Shown in pieces: positions 27,280-35,984 of a DNA stretch of 64,000 nucleotides. Origin of the DNA: Arenivirga flava. GTDB taxonomy: Bacteria > Actinomycetota > Actinomycetes > Actinomycetales > Microbacteriaceae. The position numbers and the translations under genes are program-made. The stretch covers positions 1,717,809 to 1,781,808 of the forward strand of contig NZ_BSUL01000001.1 in NCBI RefSeq assembly GCF_030161575.1, in the 5' to 3' direction. Each line of letters begins with the position of its first letter. The stretch's first letter is position 1. The notes beneath the pieces are model-generated. The model did not search any database. It was given only the letters and a program-made list of their open reading frames with translations, and was not told the origin of the DNA.

Positions 27280-27321
27280 GCGCTGCCTTTCGGATCGGGG
27301 CGTCGACGGTGACGCGGTCCG

Positions 27322-27361
27322 ATTCTGCGCCGGGCGGATGCGGGTGTCAACTTAGTTGACA
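27322..27361 (-). promoter_or_regulatory. Promoter and TGTCAAC-TTA-GTTGACA operator
   Basis: A perfect 7+3+7 inverted repeat at 27345-27361 contains a TTGACA on each strand. On the minus strand TTGACA (27350-27345) and CAGAAT (27327-27322) are 17 bp apart, a good promoter for the SDR gene; the plus-strand TTGACA faces the kinase gene but lacks an evident -10. A repressor at the palindrome would cover the -35. Confidence 0.7.
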
Positions 27362-27473
27362 CGGCCCGGCCCAGACCGGGCCGGCGGCGGTCGGCGCGGC
27401 AACCCAGCCCCGGTCGGCACGGCCCGGGCGTGCTCGGAGCGGACCGGCCGCGCGTGCGCGGTAGCGTGACGGC

Positions 27474-28172
27474 GTGAACGAGGCGAGCACCGCATCCGGC
27501 ACTTCCGCGCCCATCGCGACGGCGGGCCCGCCCGCCGCAGCGGTCTCGGTGCTGGCGGACCGCATCCGCTCGCTGCCCGGCGACCGCGTGATCGTGGGCA
27601 TCGCCGGCAGCCCCGGCTCGGGCAAGACCACACTGGCGCTCGCCGTCGTCGCGGAGCTCGAACGGCGCGAGCCGGGCACCGCGGCGCACCTGCCGATGGA
27701 CGGCTTCCACCTGGCCAACGCGACCCTCGACGCGCTCGGCCTGCGCTCGCGCAAGGGCGCGCCCGAGACCTTCGACGGCGCAGGTTTCGCAGCGCTGCTG
27801 GCTCGGGTGCGGGGCGAGCGCGGCACCGTCTACGCGCCGCAGTTCGACCGGCTCGTGGACGAGGGCGTGGCCGGCTCGATCGCGATCAGCCCTCGCGTGC
27901 GCGTCGTGGTGACCGAGGGCAACTACCTGCTGATCGACGCCGAGCCGTGGCGCGCGGTGCCGCCGCTGCTCGACGAGGCCTGGTTCTGCGCCACCCCGGA
28001 GGACGAGCGGATGCGCCGCCTCGTCGAGCGCCACACGCGCTTCGGCCGCTCCCCCGCCGCCGCGGAGGCTTGGGCGCGCGAGGTCGACGGCGCGAACGCC
28101 GTGCTCGTCGAGGCGACCCGGAGCCGCGCGGACCTCGTGATCGACGGCGCGACGGGCTCGACGGCGGGCTGA
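27474..28172 (+). CDS. Nucleoside/nucleotide kinase family protein (uridine kinase/FrcK-like P-loop kinase)
   Basis: 232-aa P-loop kinase: GIAGSPGSGKTTLALAVV (Walker A about 43-60), LPMDGFHLANATLDALG (about 79-95) with DGFH typical of pantothenate/uridine/fructose-type kinases, YAPQFDRLVDE near 123, and VTEGNYLLIDAEPW near 145. The first ~25 residues are Ala/Pro/Ser-rich. GTG start at 27474. Similar proteins are annotated as YggC/FrcK, but the substrate is not clear. Cytoplasmic. Confidence 0.83.
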   Translation: MNEASTASGTSAPIATAGPPAAAVSVLADRIRSLPGDRVIVGIAGSPGSGKTTLALAVVAELERREPGTAAHLPMDGFHLANATLDALGLRSRKGAPETFDGAGFAALLARVRGERGTVYAPQFDRLVDEGVAGSIAISPRVRVVVTEGNYLLIDAEPWRAVPPLLDEAWFCATPEDERMRRLVERHTRFGRSPAAAEAWAREVDGANAVLVEATRSRADLVIDGATGSTAG

Positions 28173-28193
28173 GGGACGCGCGGAACCCGGGCG

Positions 28194-28257
28194 TCTCAGC
28201 ACCTCGGCGACACGTCAGCGCCGTCCTGGCTGCTGAGTCGTCGCTCCGGTGCTGAGT
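28194..28257. repeat. 64-bp palindromic repeat, family A copy 3
   Basis: TCTCAG, core CACCTCGGCGACA, CGTCAG, 14-bp loop, CTGAGT, core CGTCGCTCCGGTG, CTGAGT. 22 bp after the P-loop kinase stop; the left half is the more degenerate one. Confidence 0.8.
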
Positions 28258-28448
28258 GGCCCGTCTTGGACGCCTCGCGACGAGCGCCGGCCGCCGCGAG
28301 ACCAGTCGACGGTCCGGCGCATGACGGAGAAGCCCCTCCGGCCCGGGCGCATCGGGACCGCCCCTCCCCAGGCCGGAGCACGCCGGAGTCGTCCACCACG
28401 GGCTGCTCGTCGACGACGCCGGAGGCGGCCGCGCGCCAGTCTGACGGC

Positions 28449-29375
28449 ATGCACCTCGACGAGCGGCTGATCATCCCGGGGCGGACGAGCGATCGCGAGT
28501 CGCGCGCACTGCAGCGAGCCTCCGCCCGAGCCGACCTGCACCGCATCCGCCGAGGGGCCTACGTCGAGCAGCAGACCTGGCAGCAGGCGAAGCCTCTCGA
28601 ACGGCATCTGCTCGCCCTGCACGCCGAGATCCTCACCACGCCGGATGCCGTCGTCTCGCACCGCTCCGCCGCGATGCTGCACGGTCTGCCCGTGCTCGGC
28701 GTGCCGCGCGTGCCGGAGTTCCGCCAGAGCGCGGGGGCGCGGAACGCCTCCTCGGCGACGCGCATCCGTCGCTCGGCGCTCGACGACGGAGACCCGGTGC
28801 GTCTGGGTGAGGCGAACGTGGTCCCCGTGGAGCGGACGCTCGTGGACCTCGCCGCCTCCCTACCGCTGCGCGAGGCGCTGATCCCCCTCGATGCGCACCT
28901 CCGTCGCGGCGGCAGCATCGACGAGCTGCTGCACCTGCTCCAATCGATCCGGATCCGTGGAGCGCGGCGGGCCGAGCTCGCGATCCTGCTGGCGGACGGG
29001 AGCTCCGAGAACGGCGGGGAATCGTTGAGCCGAGGCACGATGCTCGCCCTCGGCTTCCCGGTGCCGATGGTGCAGATGGCCGTACCGGGCAGCGATCTGC
29101 GCACGGACTTCGGCTGGCTGCGGTACCGGGTGCGCGGCGAGCTCGACGGTGACCAGAAGTACGAGGACCCTCGGTACACCGGCGGGCGCACACCGGCCGA
29201 GATCGTGCTCGCCGAGAAACGACGCGAGGCGCTCATCCGCTCGCTGACCGGGCACGAGTTCGCACGCTGGAGCTGGCCCGATGCGCTCAGGGTGCACCCG
29301 CTGCGCCGCGAGCTGCTGCGGGTGGGACTGCCGCAGGGCCGCCCGGTCACGCTGGAGAGCATCCGCTCGTCGTGA
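28449..29375 (+). CDS. AbiEi-like N-terminus / DUF559-like nuclease-fold protein
   Basis: 308 aa. N-terminal winged-helix region (RADLHRIRRGAYVEQQTW about 27-44, then VVSHRSAAMLHGLPVLG near 68-84) is the pattern annotated as type IV TA AbiEi-family. The C-terminal part has a PD-(D/E)xK-like arrangement: DFGWLRYRVRGELDGDQKY (about 222-240; Asp, then ExD, then Lys) followed by an Arg/Glu helix, as in DUF559/Vsr-type folds. ATG 28449 is chosen since upstream sequence is non-conserved. It lies alone, with family A palindromes on both sides. No AbiEii toxin partner is adjacent. Confidence 0.7.
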   Translation: MHLDERLIIPGRTSDRESRALQRASARADLHRIRRGAYVEQQTWQQAKPLERHLLALHAEILTTPDAVVSHRSAAMLHGLPVLGVPRVPEFRQSAGARNASSATRIRRSALDDGDPVRLGEANVVPVERTLVDLAASLPLREALIPLDAHLRRGGSIDELLHLLQSIRIRGARRAELAILLADGSSENGGESLSRGTMLALGFPVPMVQMAVPGSDLRTDFGWLRYRVRGELDGDQKYEDPRYTGGRTPAEIVLAEKRREALIRSLTGHEFARWSWPDALRVHPLRRELLRVGLPQGRPVTLESIRSS

Positions 29376-29432
29376 GCGCTGCAGACGCCCGACTGCCGGT
29401 CGTGCGATCGACCCGGATGCGACGGAGCGGTG

Positions 29433-29496
29433 AGTCAGCGCCCGCGCGACAACTCAGGTTCGACGGGGACGCTGACTCGTCGCTCGGGTGCTGAGT
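29433..29496. repeat. 64-bp palindromic repeat, family A copy 4
   Basis: AGTCAG, core CGCCCGCGCGACA, ACTCAG, 14-bp loop, CTGACT, core CGTCGCTCGGGTG, CTGAGT. The G-for-C change in the first word pairs with neither arm but the third word carries the mirror change (CTGACT), a hint of word-level exchange. Convergent gene ends. Confidence 0.8.
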
Positions 29497-29599
29497 CGTC
29501 GATCCGTTCAAGGACCGGGCGAGGCGGACGGGCGACGGCGCGCATCAGAGGACGGGCGGCGGCGCGACGCAGCGCCCGCGCGTCAGCGGCGCAGCCGCG

Positions 29600-31111
29600 T
29601 CAGTGGCCCGCCGCGCCGCCCGGCAGCTCGGTGTCGGAGGGGGCCAGGGCCTCGCCGCGGCCGAGGCGCGAGTGGCGCCGTCCGTAGGCGAAGTAGATGC
29701 CGATGCCGAGCACGACCCAGCCGGCGAAGAGCGCCCAGGTGAGGTTGGCGAGGTTGAGCATGAGCCAGAAGCAGAGCAGCGCCGACAGGATGGGCAGCAC
29801 GGGCGAGAAGGGCACCTTGAAGGGGCGCTCGATGTCGGGCCGGCGGCGGCGCAGCACGACCACGCCGATGCTGACCGTCACGAAGGCCGACAGGGTGCCG
29901 ATGTTGATGAGCTCCTCGAGCACGCCGACCTCGAAGAACGCCGCCACGAGCGCCACGGCGAGGCCGGCTCCGATCTGCAGCCGCGCGGGGGTCTGGCGCT
30001 TCGAGACCTTCGACAGACCCTTCGGCAGCAGGCCGTCGCGGCTCATCGAGAAGAGGATGCGCGACAGGCCGAGCAGCAGCACCATGACCACCGTGGTGAG
30101 GCCGGCGAGGGCTCCCACCGAGATGATGCCGGCCGCCCAGTCGGCCCCGACGAGCGCGAAGGCCGTGGCGAGGGACTTGTCCTCCTGCGCCGCCATCTCC
30201 GTGTAGGGCACCATGCCGGTCAGCACGATCGAGACGAGCACGTAGAGCAGGGTGACGATGCCGAGGCCCAGGAAGATGCCGCGCGGCAGGCGGCGCTGCG
30301 GCTCCTTGACCTCCTCGGCGCTGGTGGCGACGACGTCGAAGCCGATGAAGGCGAAGAAGACGAGCGCGGCGCCCGCGAGCACGCCGAACACGCCGTACTG
30401 GGCCGGCGCTGCGCCGGTGAGGAACGAGAACGCCGACTGCAGCCAGACGTCCTGGTCGGGGGTCTCGGAGGGCACCGCCTCCGGCACGAACGGCGTGAAG
30501 TTGGCGCCCTGCACGTAGAAGAGGCCCGCGACGATCACGAAGAGCACGATCGCGACCTTGATGATCGTGAAGACGCTGCCGACGCGGGCGGTGAGCTGCG
30601 TGCCGAGCACGAGCAGCACCGTGAAGACGGCGACGATGACGAAGGCCGGCCAGCTCACGTCGATGCCGAGCACGTCGATGGTCGGCGGGATGGGCACGTT
30701 CCAGAGCTCGAAGACCTGGCTGAGGTAGACGCCCCAGTACTTGGCGATCACGGCCGCGGCGGTGAACATCTCGAGGATCAGGTTCCAGCCGATGAGCCAT
30801 GCCGCGAACTCGCCGACGCTCGCGTAGGTGAAGGCGTAGGCGCTGCCGGCGACGGGCATCGCGGCCGCGAACTCGGCGTAGCACATGATCGCCAGGCCGC
30901 AGGTGAGGGCGGCGAGGATGAACGACAGGATCACCGCGGGACCGGCGAAGTCGGCGGCCGCGCGGGCGCCGACCGAGAAGATGCCGGCGCCGACGGCGAC
31001 GGCGACACCCATGAGCGCGAGGTCGGCCGTGCCGAGCGAGCGCTTGAGCGACCGCCCCTTCGCGTTGGCGTCGGCGAGCGCCGTCTCGATCGGCTTGATG
31101 CGCCTGGCCAT
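29600..31111 (-). CDS. APC-family amino acid permease
   Basis: 503-aa, about 12-14 TM transporter of the cationic-amino-acid-transporter subgroup. Family motifs GAGIFSVGARAAADFAGPA (about 36-54) in TM1, FIGFDVVATSAEEVKEPQRR near 248 and PVAGSAYAFTYASVGEFAAW near 88. ATG 31111 follows AGGAGTCCC. Substrate likely a neutral or cationic amino acid or polyamine; not resolvable. The sequence upstream carries GCGCATCCG direct repeats. Confidence 0.9.
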   Translation of the reverse strand: MARRIKPIETALADANAKGRSLKRSLGTADLALMGVAVAVGAGIFSVGARAAADFAGPAVILSFILAALTCGLAIMCYAEFAAAMPVAGSAYAFTYASVGEFAAWLIGWNLILEMFTAAAVIAKYWGVYLSQVFELWNVPIPPTIDVLGIDVSWPAFVIVAVFTVLLVLGTQLTARVGSVFTIIKVAIVLFVIVAGLFYVQGANFTPFVPEAVPSETPDQDVWLQSAFSFLTGAAPAQYGVFGVLAGAALVFFAFIGFDVVATSAEEVKEPQRRLPRGIFLGLGIVTLLYVLVSIVLTGMVPYTEMAAQEDKSLATAFALVGADWAAGIISVGALAGLTTVVMVLLLGLSRILFSMSRDGLLPKGLSKVSKRQTPARLQIGAGLAVALVAAFFEVGVLEELINIGTLSAFVTVSIGVVVLRRRRPDIERPFKVPFSPVLPILSALLCFWLMLNLANLTWALFAGWVVLGIGIYFAYGRRHSRLGRGEALAPSDTELPGGAAGH

Positions 31112-31400
31112 GGGACTCCTCGTGGTACGGGCGGAGCGCGGGGCGCATCCGTGTGGTGCTGGCGATGCGCGGGGCGCATCCGGGGTGCTGGCGACGCGCT
31201 CGGCGCATCCGTCGTTCCGCATCGCATCGCGCGCGGACGACAGCCGACAACGCTATCCGCTGAAGAGTGCGGATGCACGCGACGGCTGCCGGTCAGACGC
31301 CGTTACCGGCCCGAGCATCCGCCCGCGCGCGGGGTGCCGTGACGCCCTCGAAACACGGCAGCGCTAGCGTCCTGCCCGAACCACCACGGAAGAGGTCGCC
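31112..31400. other. Divergent intergenic region with three direct repeats
   Basis: At 31136-31216 three imperfect ~30-bp copies of GCGCGGGGCGCATCCGNGGTG followed by GCTGGCGAY lie upstream of the permease. No gene, operator or clear promoter found in the rest. Confidence 0.6.
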
Positions 31401-32927
31401 ATGAGCCTGCTCGTCGTCAACGCCCGCCTGATCACCGTGCCCGCGGGCACGGACGACCCCGGCTACCTGGAGCGGGGGTGGATGCTCGTCGTGGACGGCC
31501 GCATCGCGGGCATCGGCGCGGGCGAGGCGCCGGCGGACGTGCGAGCCGGTGCGGCGAGCAGGCCGAGCGGCACGAGCGCGCGCACCGATGCGGCGACGCC
31601 GGGTGCGGGGCTGACGCAGGGCGGTGCGGCGACGCGGGGCGGTGCGGCGACGCGGACCGACGTGGCGACGCCCGCGAGCGGCCAGCCCGCATCCGCTCCC
31701 GAGATCCTCGACGTCGGCGGCGCCTTCGTCGCACCGGGCTTCGTCTCCTCGCATTCGCACCTGTTCACCAGCGGCCTGCGCGGGCTCGGCGCCGGTGACA
31801 CGCTCTACGGCTGGTGCGACTCGATGCTGGGCATGACCTCGGCGGCAACACCCGAGGACGTCTACTGGTCGACGCTGCACGGCGCGCTCGACTTCCTCGG
31901 CAACGGCGTGACGACCGCCTACAACTTCACCGACCCGCTGCAGGCGTGGGAGTCGATGGTCGACGGCAAGCGATCCGGCGGCGCGCCGCTGCGAGGTCTG
32001 GAGTACCACACGAGGCAGGCGGACGGCACGCGGGATGCGGGCATCCGCTTCGTCGACTCGATCGGCATGGATGCGACGGCCGGCAGCGACGAGGAGATCC
32101 TCGAGCGCTTCGGCGCCTCGGTCGCGCACACCCGCACCATGGACCCGGACTTCGCCCTCGGTGCCTCGATCATGGGGCAGGTGCAGTGGTCGCCGCGGCC
32201 GGACGCGGCCGAGATCGAGGTCGAGGCGATGCGCCGCTTCGGGGTGACGAACCAGGCGCACTTCCTCGAGTCGCCCGAGGCCGTGCCGCTGCAGCAGGCC
32301 AAGTTCGCGCTCTACCGCGACGCCGGCGCGCTCGGGCCCGACATGATGTTCGGGCACTTCATCCAGACCACCGACGAGATCATCGAGCAGGCCGTCGCGG
32401 GCGGCGCCTCGATGTCGTGGCAGCCCGCGTCGAACGGGCGGCTCGCGTCGGGGGTGGCGCTCGTGCCGGAGATGCTCGCGAAGGGCATGCGCGTGGGCAT
32501 GGGTCTCGACGACCAGGCGTGCACCGACGTCGCGGACCCCTGGCAGAACATGCGCACGGGGCTGTTCATGCAGCGCGCCCGCACGCAGGACCCGCGCTCG
32601 ATGATGCCCGAGCAGGTGCTGCGGCTGCACACGCTCGGCGGCGCGGAGATCCTGGGCGTCGACGACCGCGTCGGCAGCCTCGAGGTGGGCAAGCTGGCCG
32701 ATTTCGTGGTCGTCGACCCGCTGCGCCCGGACGTCGGGCCGCTCTGGCACCCGGTGCGCAGCTACGTGCTGGCCTGCGGACTGCGCAACCTGCGGGGCGT
32801 CTACGTCGGCGGCGAGCTCGTGGCCGACCGTGACGGCGCGCTGAGCCCGCTGATGGCGGAGGCGAGCGCCCGCATCCACGAGGACCTGCCGCGCGTGGCG
32901 GAGCGGCTCGGGCGGCACCCGCACTGA
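31401..32927 (+). CDS. Amidohydrolase (guanine deaminase/AtzB-like), purine or triazine type
   Basis: 508-aa metal-dependent TIM-barrel deaminase/chlorohydrolase type. Metal motif SSHSHLFTSGLRGLG near 115, later His in QAHFLESPEAVP (about 290), MFGHFIQTTD (about 315) and the Asp in GMGLDDQACTD (about 372); C-terminal composite domain DRVGSLEVGKLADFVVVDP. Residues about 47-98 are an Ala/Thr/Gly low-complexity insert with GGAATRGGAATR repeats, absent in relatives. Context (purine genes downstream) favours a purine base such as guanine or 8-oxoguanine; not certain. Confidence 0.82.
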   Translation: MSLLVVNARLITVPAGTDDPGYLERGWMLVVDGRIAGIGAGEAPADVRAGAASRPSGTSARTDAATPGAGLTQGGAATRGGAATRTDVATPASGQPASAPEILDVGGAFVAPGFVSSHSHLFTSGLRGLGAGDTLYGWCDSMLGMTSAATPEDVYWSTLHGALDFLGNGVTTAYNFTDPLQAWESMVDGKRSGGAPLRGLEYHTRQADGTRDAGIRFVDSIGMDATAGSDEEILERFGASVAHTRTMDPDFALGASIMGQVQWSPRPDAAEIEVEAMRRFGVTNQAHFLESPEAVPLQQAKFALYRDAGALGPDMMFGHFIQTTDEIIEQAVAGGASMSWQPASNGRLASGVALVPEMLAKGMRVGMGLDDQACTDVADPWQNMRTGLFMQRARTQDPRSMMPEQVLRLHTLGGAEILGVDDRVGSLEVGKLADFVVVDPLRPDVGPLWHPVRSYVLACGLRNLRGVYVGGELVADRDGALSPLMAEASARIHEDLPRVAERLGRHPH

Positions 32928-32982
32928 TCCGTCGCGGCGCTGCGCCGTCGCGGCCGCGTGCATCCGCTCGTCGCGGGCGATG

Positions 32983-33046
32983 ACTCAGCATCGTCGCGAC
33001 GACTCAGCGCGCTCGACGGTGCTGAGTCGTCGCCTCGGTGCTGAGT
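32983..33046. repeat. 64-bp palindromic repeat, family A copy 5
   Basis: ACTCAG, core CATCGTCGCGACG, ACTCAG, 14-bp loop, CTGAGT, core CGTCGCCTCGGTG, CTGAGT; all four words perfect. Lies 3' of the amidohydrolase gene. Confidence 0.85.
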
Positions 33047-33128
33047 CGCGCGGTGAGACGAGCGCGGTGGGACGAGCGCGGTGGGACGAGCGCGCCGAGA
33101 TGTAACGCGCCGGAAACCGGAACGTGAA

Positions 33129-33145
33129 TGTTGATGAAATCAACA
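33129..33145. promoter_or_regulatory. Operator TGTTGAT-GAA-ATCAACA upstream of the ABC importer
   Basis: Perfect 7+3+7 inverted repeat 96 bp before the binding-protein start. Related half-sites recur at 42891 (xanthine dehydrogenase) and 51672 (allantoin operon/uraD), suggesting a common purine regulator. Confidence 0.7.
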
Positions 33146-33240
33146 CCGCTTAGCGTCGGACGGGTCGCAGCAGACGCCTCGCAGCAGGGGCCGCGGCACC
33201 TCAACCACCCGAGTGCACCACCGACGGACCGGAGACCACC

Positions 33241-34299
33241 ATGTCCCGCTTTTCCCGCACCCGCATCGCCACGGCAGTCGCCGCGGCGGCCCTCACCGGC
33301 CTCGCGCTGAGCGCCTGCGCCAGCGGCAGCGGCAGCACCGCCGAGACCGACGACGCCGAGGGCCACGGCGACCTGACCCTGCAGCTCAGCTGGATCAAGA
33401 ACGAGGAGTTCGCCGGCGAGTACATCGCCGACAGCGAGGGCTACTTCGACGAGGCCGGCTTCGGCGACGTCACCCTGGTGCCCGGCCCCTCGACCGGCGT
33501 CGCGGAGCTGCTCAGCGGCAGCGCCGACATCGCGCTGAGCGACTCCGTCGCGGTCGGCTCGGCCATCGCGAACGAGGGCGCCCCGGTCAAGATCATCGGC
33601 GCGACCTTCCAGGCGAACCCGTTCACCGTGCTCTCGCTGGCGGACGGCGGGAACATCGCGACCCCCGAGGACCTCATCGGCAAGCGCATCGGCGTGCAGG
33701 ACAGCAACCTCGCCCTCTTCAACGCGCTGCTCGCCGCCAACGACATCGACCCGGCCGACCTCACCATCGTGCCCGTGCAGTACGACCCGGCCCCGCTGAC
33801 CAACGGCGAGGTCGACGGATTCGTGGCCTACATCACGAACGAGGCGATCACCGTCGAGATGGCCGGCATGGCCACCACCAACCTGCCCTTCGCCGACAAC
33901 GGCCTGCCCTTCGTGGCGGAGACCGTGACGGTCACCGACGAGAAGATCGCGAACGACCGCGAGCTGCTCAAGGCCTTCCTCGTCGCCGAGATCAAGGGCT
34001 GGACGGATGCGGTCGCCGACCCGCAGAAGGGCGCCGACCTGGCCCTCGAGGAGTACGGCACCGAGCTCGACCTCGACCCCGCGAAGACCCTCGCGGGCTC
34101 GGAGGCGCAGAACCTGCTCGTCGTCTCGGACGAGACCGTCGAGAACGGCCTGTTCACCATCTCGGAGGCGCTGCAGTCCACCACCATCGAGAGCCTCGCG
34201 GGCGCCGGCATCGACATCGACGCCGCGGACATCTTCGACCTCTCGCTGCTCGCGGAGGTCTACGAGGAGCACCCCGAGCTCATCGACTACGCGGGCTGA
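33241..34299 (+). CDS. ABC transporter substrate-binding lipoprotein (NMT1/THI5-like)
   Basis: 352-aa extracytoplasmic binding lipoprotein: Arg-rich start and hydrophobic h-region ([15 protein letters not shown]) followed by lipobox LSAC with Cys near 21. NMT1/SsuA-type fold: [20 protein letters not shown] (about 44-63), [19 protein letters not shown] (about 82-100), [13 protein letters not shown]. This family binds pyrimidines, sulfonates, nitrate or riboflavin-like ligands; the nearby purine operators suggest a purine or hydantoin-type ligand, which is inference. First gene of a four-gene importer operon. Confidence 0.88.
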   Translation: MSRFSRTRIATAVAAAALTGLALSACASGSGSTAETDDAEGHGDLTLQLSWIKNEEFAGEYIADSEGYFDEAGFGDVTLVPGPSTGVAELLSGSADIALSDSVAVGSAIANEGAPVKIIGATFQANPFTVLSLADGGNIATPEDLIGKRIGVQDSNLALFNALLAANDIDPADLTIVPVQYDPAPLTNGEVDGFVAYITNEAITVEMAGMATTNLPFADNGLPFVAETVTVTDEKIANDRELLKAFLVAEIKGWTDAVADPQKGADLALEEYGTELDLDPAKTLAGSEAQNLLVVSDETVENGLFTISEALQSTTIESLAGAGIDIDAADIFDLSLLAEVYEEHPELIDYAG

Positions 34300-34333
34300 G
34301 CCCGGTAACCGCACCACCACCGGAAGGCGCACT

Positions 34334-35158
34334 GTGACCGACACGGCCACCGCGACCGGTGCCCAGGGGACGACCCTGGGCACCGGCCTCCAGATCACCG
34401 ATCTCAACAAGGTCTTCTCCGTCGGGCGCAAGAGCGTCGTGGCGCTGCAGGACGCGAACCTGCACACCGACCAGGGCACCTTCCTGGCCCTGCTCGGTCC
34501 CTCCGGCTGCGGCAAGAGCACGATCCTGCGCATCCTGGCCGGGCTCGAGGACCCGACGAGCGGCACGACCCGCGTCGACGGCAAGAGCCCGAAGCAGCTG
34601 CGCAAGGCCGGCGAGCTCGGCATCGCCTTCCAGGACTCGGCGCTGCTGCCCTGGCGCAGCGTTCAGTCCAACATCCAGCTGCCCTTCGAGGTGGCCGGTA
34701 AGAGCGTCGACAGAGCCTACGTCGACGAGCTCATCGACCTGGTGGGGCTGCGCGGTTTCGAGAAGGCGAAGCCCGCGCAGCTCTCCGGCGGCATGCGTCA
34801 GCGCGTCTCCATCGCCCGCTCGCTGGTCATGAAGCCCTCGGTGCTGCTCTTCGACGAGCCCTTCGGCGCGCTCGACGACATGACCCGGCAGAAGCTCAAC
34901 CTCGAGCTGCTGCGCATCTGGACCGAGAAGCCGGCCACGACGCTGCTCGTGACCCACGGCATCGCCGAGGCCATCTTCCTCGCCGATAAGGTGGCGGTGA
35001 TGAGCCCGCGGCCCGGGCGCATCAAGGAGATCATCGACATCGACCTGCCGCGCCCGCGCACCCCCGACCTCATGCGCTCACCCGAGTTCCACGCCTACGT
35101 CGACCAGGCCTCCGAGCTGCTCTTCGGCGCGGGAGGCGCCGCGGCCGATGACCACTGA
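34334..35158 (+). CDS. ABC transporter ATP-binding protein (SsuB/TauB-type)
   Basis: 274 aa. Walker [11 protein letters not shown] near 54, Q-loop [10 protein letters not shown] near 102, signature [15 protein letters not shown] near 155, Walker [13 protein letters not shown] near 177 and the H-loop [13 protein letters not shown] near 211. All ATPase residues are intact. GTG 34334 preceded by CGGAAGGCG. 34 bp after the binding-protein gene and overlapping the first permease gene by 11 bp, so clearly one operon. Confidence 0.93.
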   Translation: MTDTATATGAQGTTLGTGLQITDLNKVFSVGRKSVVALQDANLHTDQGTFLALLGPSGCGKSTILRILAGLEDPTSGTTRVDGKSPKQLRKAGELGIAFQDSALLPWRSVQSNIQLPFEVAGKSVDRAYVDELIDLVGLRGFEKAKPAQLSGGMRQRVSIARSLVMKPSVLLFDEPFGALDDMTRQKLNLELLRIWTEKPATTLLVTHGIAEAIFLADKVAVMSPRPGRIKEIIDIDLPRPRTPDLMRSPEFHAYVDQASELLFGAGGAAADDH

Positions 35159-35984
35159 CACCTCGACCAGGGGCGCGCCGATCCAGTGGGAGGACATCCG
35201 CCTGCCCGCCTGGGTCACCGGCCTCATCGGCGGCATCGCGGTCGTGCTGCTCTGGTGGTTCCTCGCCACGACCGTGTTCGCGAACGTCGGCCCGGGCGGC
35301 GCACAGGCCATCCCGACGCCGCTGCAGGTGGTGCAGGGCTTCGTGACGAGCGGATGGGATTTCTACGTCCGCAACGTGCAGGTGACCGTCGTCGAGGCGG
35401 GCATCGGCTACTTTTGGGGCAACCTCATCGCGCTGCTCCTGTCGGCCCTGGTGCTCGTCGTGCCGCGACTCGAGGGGGTGATCATGCAGCTGGCGATCAT
35501 CACCTACTGCGTCCCGATCGTCGCCATCGGCCTGATCCTGGTCGTCACCTTCCCGGTGCCGGAGCCGGGTGCCTCCTCGGGCACCGCCGTGACGCTCGCC
35601 GGGCTCAGCGTGTTCTTCACGACTGTGGTCGGCACCCTGCTCGGGCTCAAGGCGGCGGATCGCTCGAGCCTCGACCTCATCACCGTCTACGGCGGCTCGC
35701 GGCTGACCCAGCTGCGCAAGGTGCGGCTCGTCGCTGCGCTGCCGGCGGTGCTGAACGCGCTGCAGATCGCAGCGCCGGCCGCGCTGCTCGGCGCCGTGCT
35801 CGGCGAGTTCTTCGGCAAGGTCGAGGTGGGCATCGGGCCGGCGATGATCGCCGCGCAGCAGGCGCTGAACGCGCCGGTCGTCTGGGGTCTCGCCCTCGTC
35901 TCGGGCGCGGTCGCGCTCGCCGGCTACGGGCTGCTCGGGCTCGTCGCGCGCCTGGTGGCGCCTTGGTCGAAGGGATCGAAGTGA
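35148..35984 (+). CDS. ABC transporter permease (SsuC/TauC-type), first
   Basis: 278-aa membrane component with about six TM helices; EAA-type loop [20 protein letters not shown] near 180-200 contacts the ATPase. The N-terminus is [23 protein letters not shown] 35148 lies inside the end of the ATPase gene. Pairs with the second permease, giving a heterodimeric importer. Confidence 0.91.
   Translation: MTTDTSTRGAPIQWEDIRLPAWVTGLIGGIAVVLLWWFLATTVFANVGPGGAQAIPTPLQVVQGFVTSGWDFYVRNVQVTVVEAGIGYFWGNLIALLLSALVLVVPRLEGVIMQLAIITYCVPIVAIGLILVVTFPVPEPGASSGTAVTLAGLSVFFTTVVGTLLGLKAADRSSLDLITVYGGSRLTQLRKVRLVAALPAVLNALQIAAPAALLGAVLGEFFGKVEVGIGPAMIAAQQALNAPVVWGLALVSGAVALAGYGLLGLVARLVAPWSKGSK

Larger units (their letters stand above)
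32928..33240. other. Intergenic region with family A repeat and purine-type operator
   Basis: 313 bp holding the 64-bp palindrome at 32983, short GAGCGCGGTGGGAC direct repeats (33059-33092), and the inverted-repeat operator at 33129-33145 before the ABC transporter genes. Confidence 0.7.
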
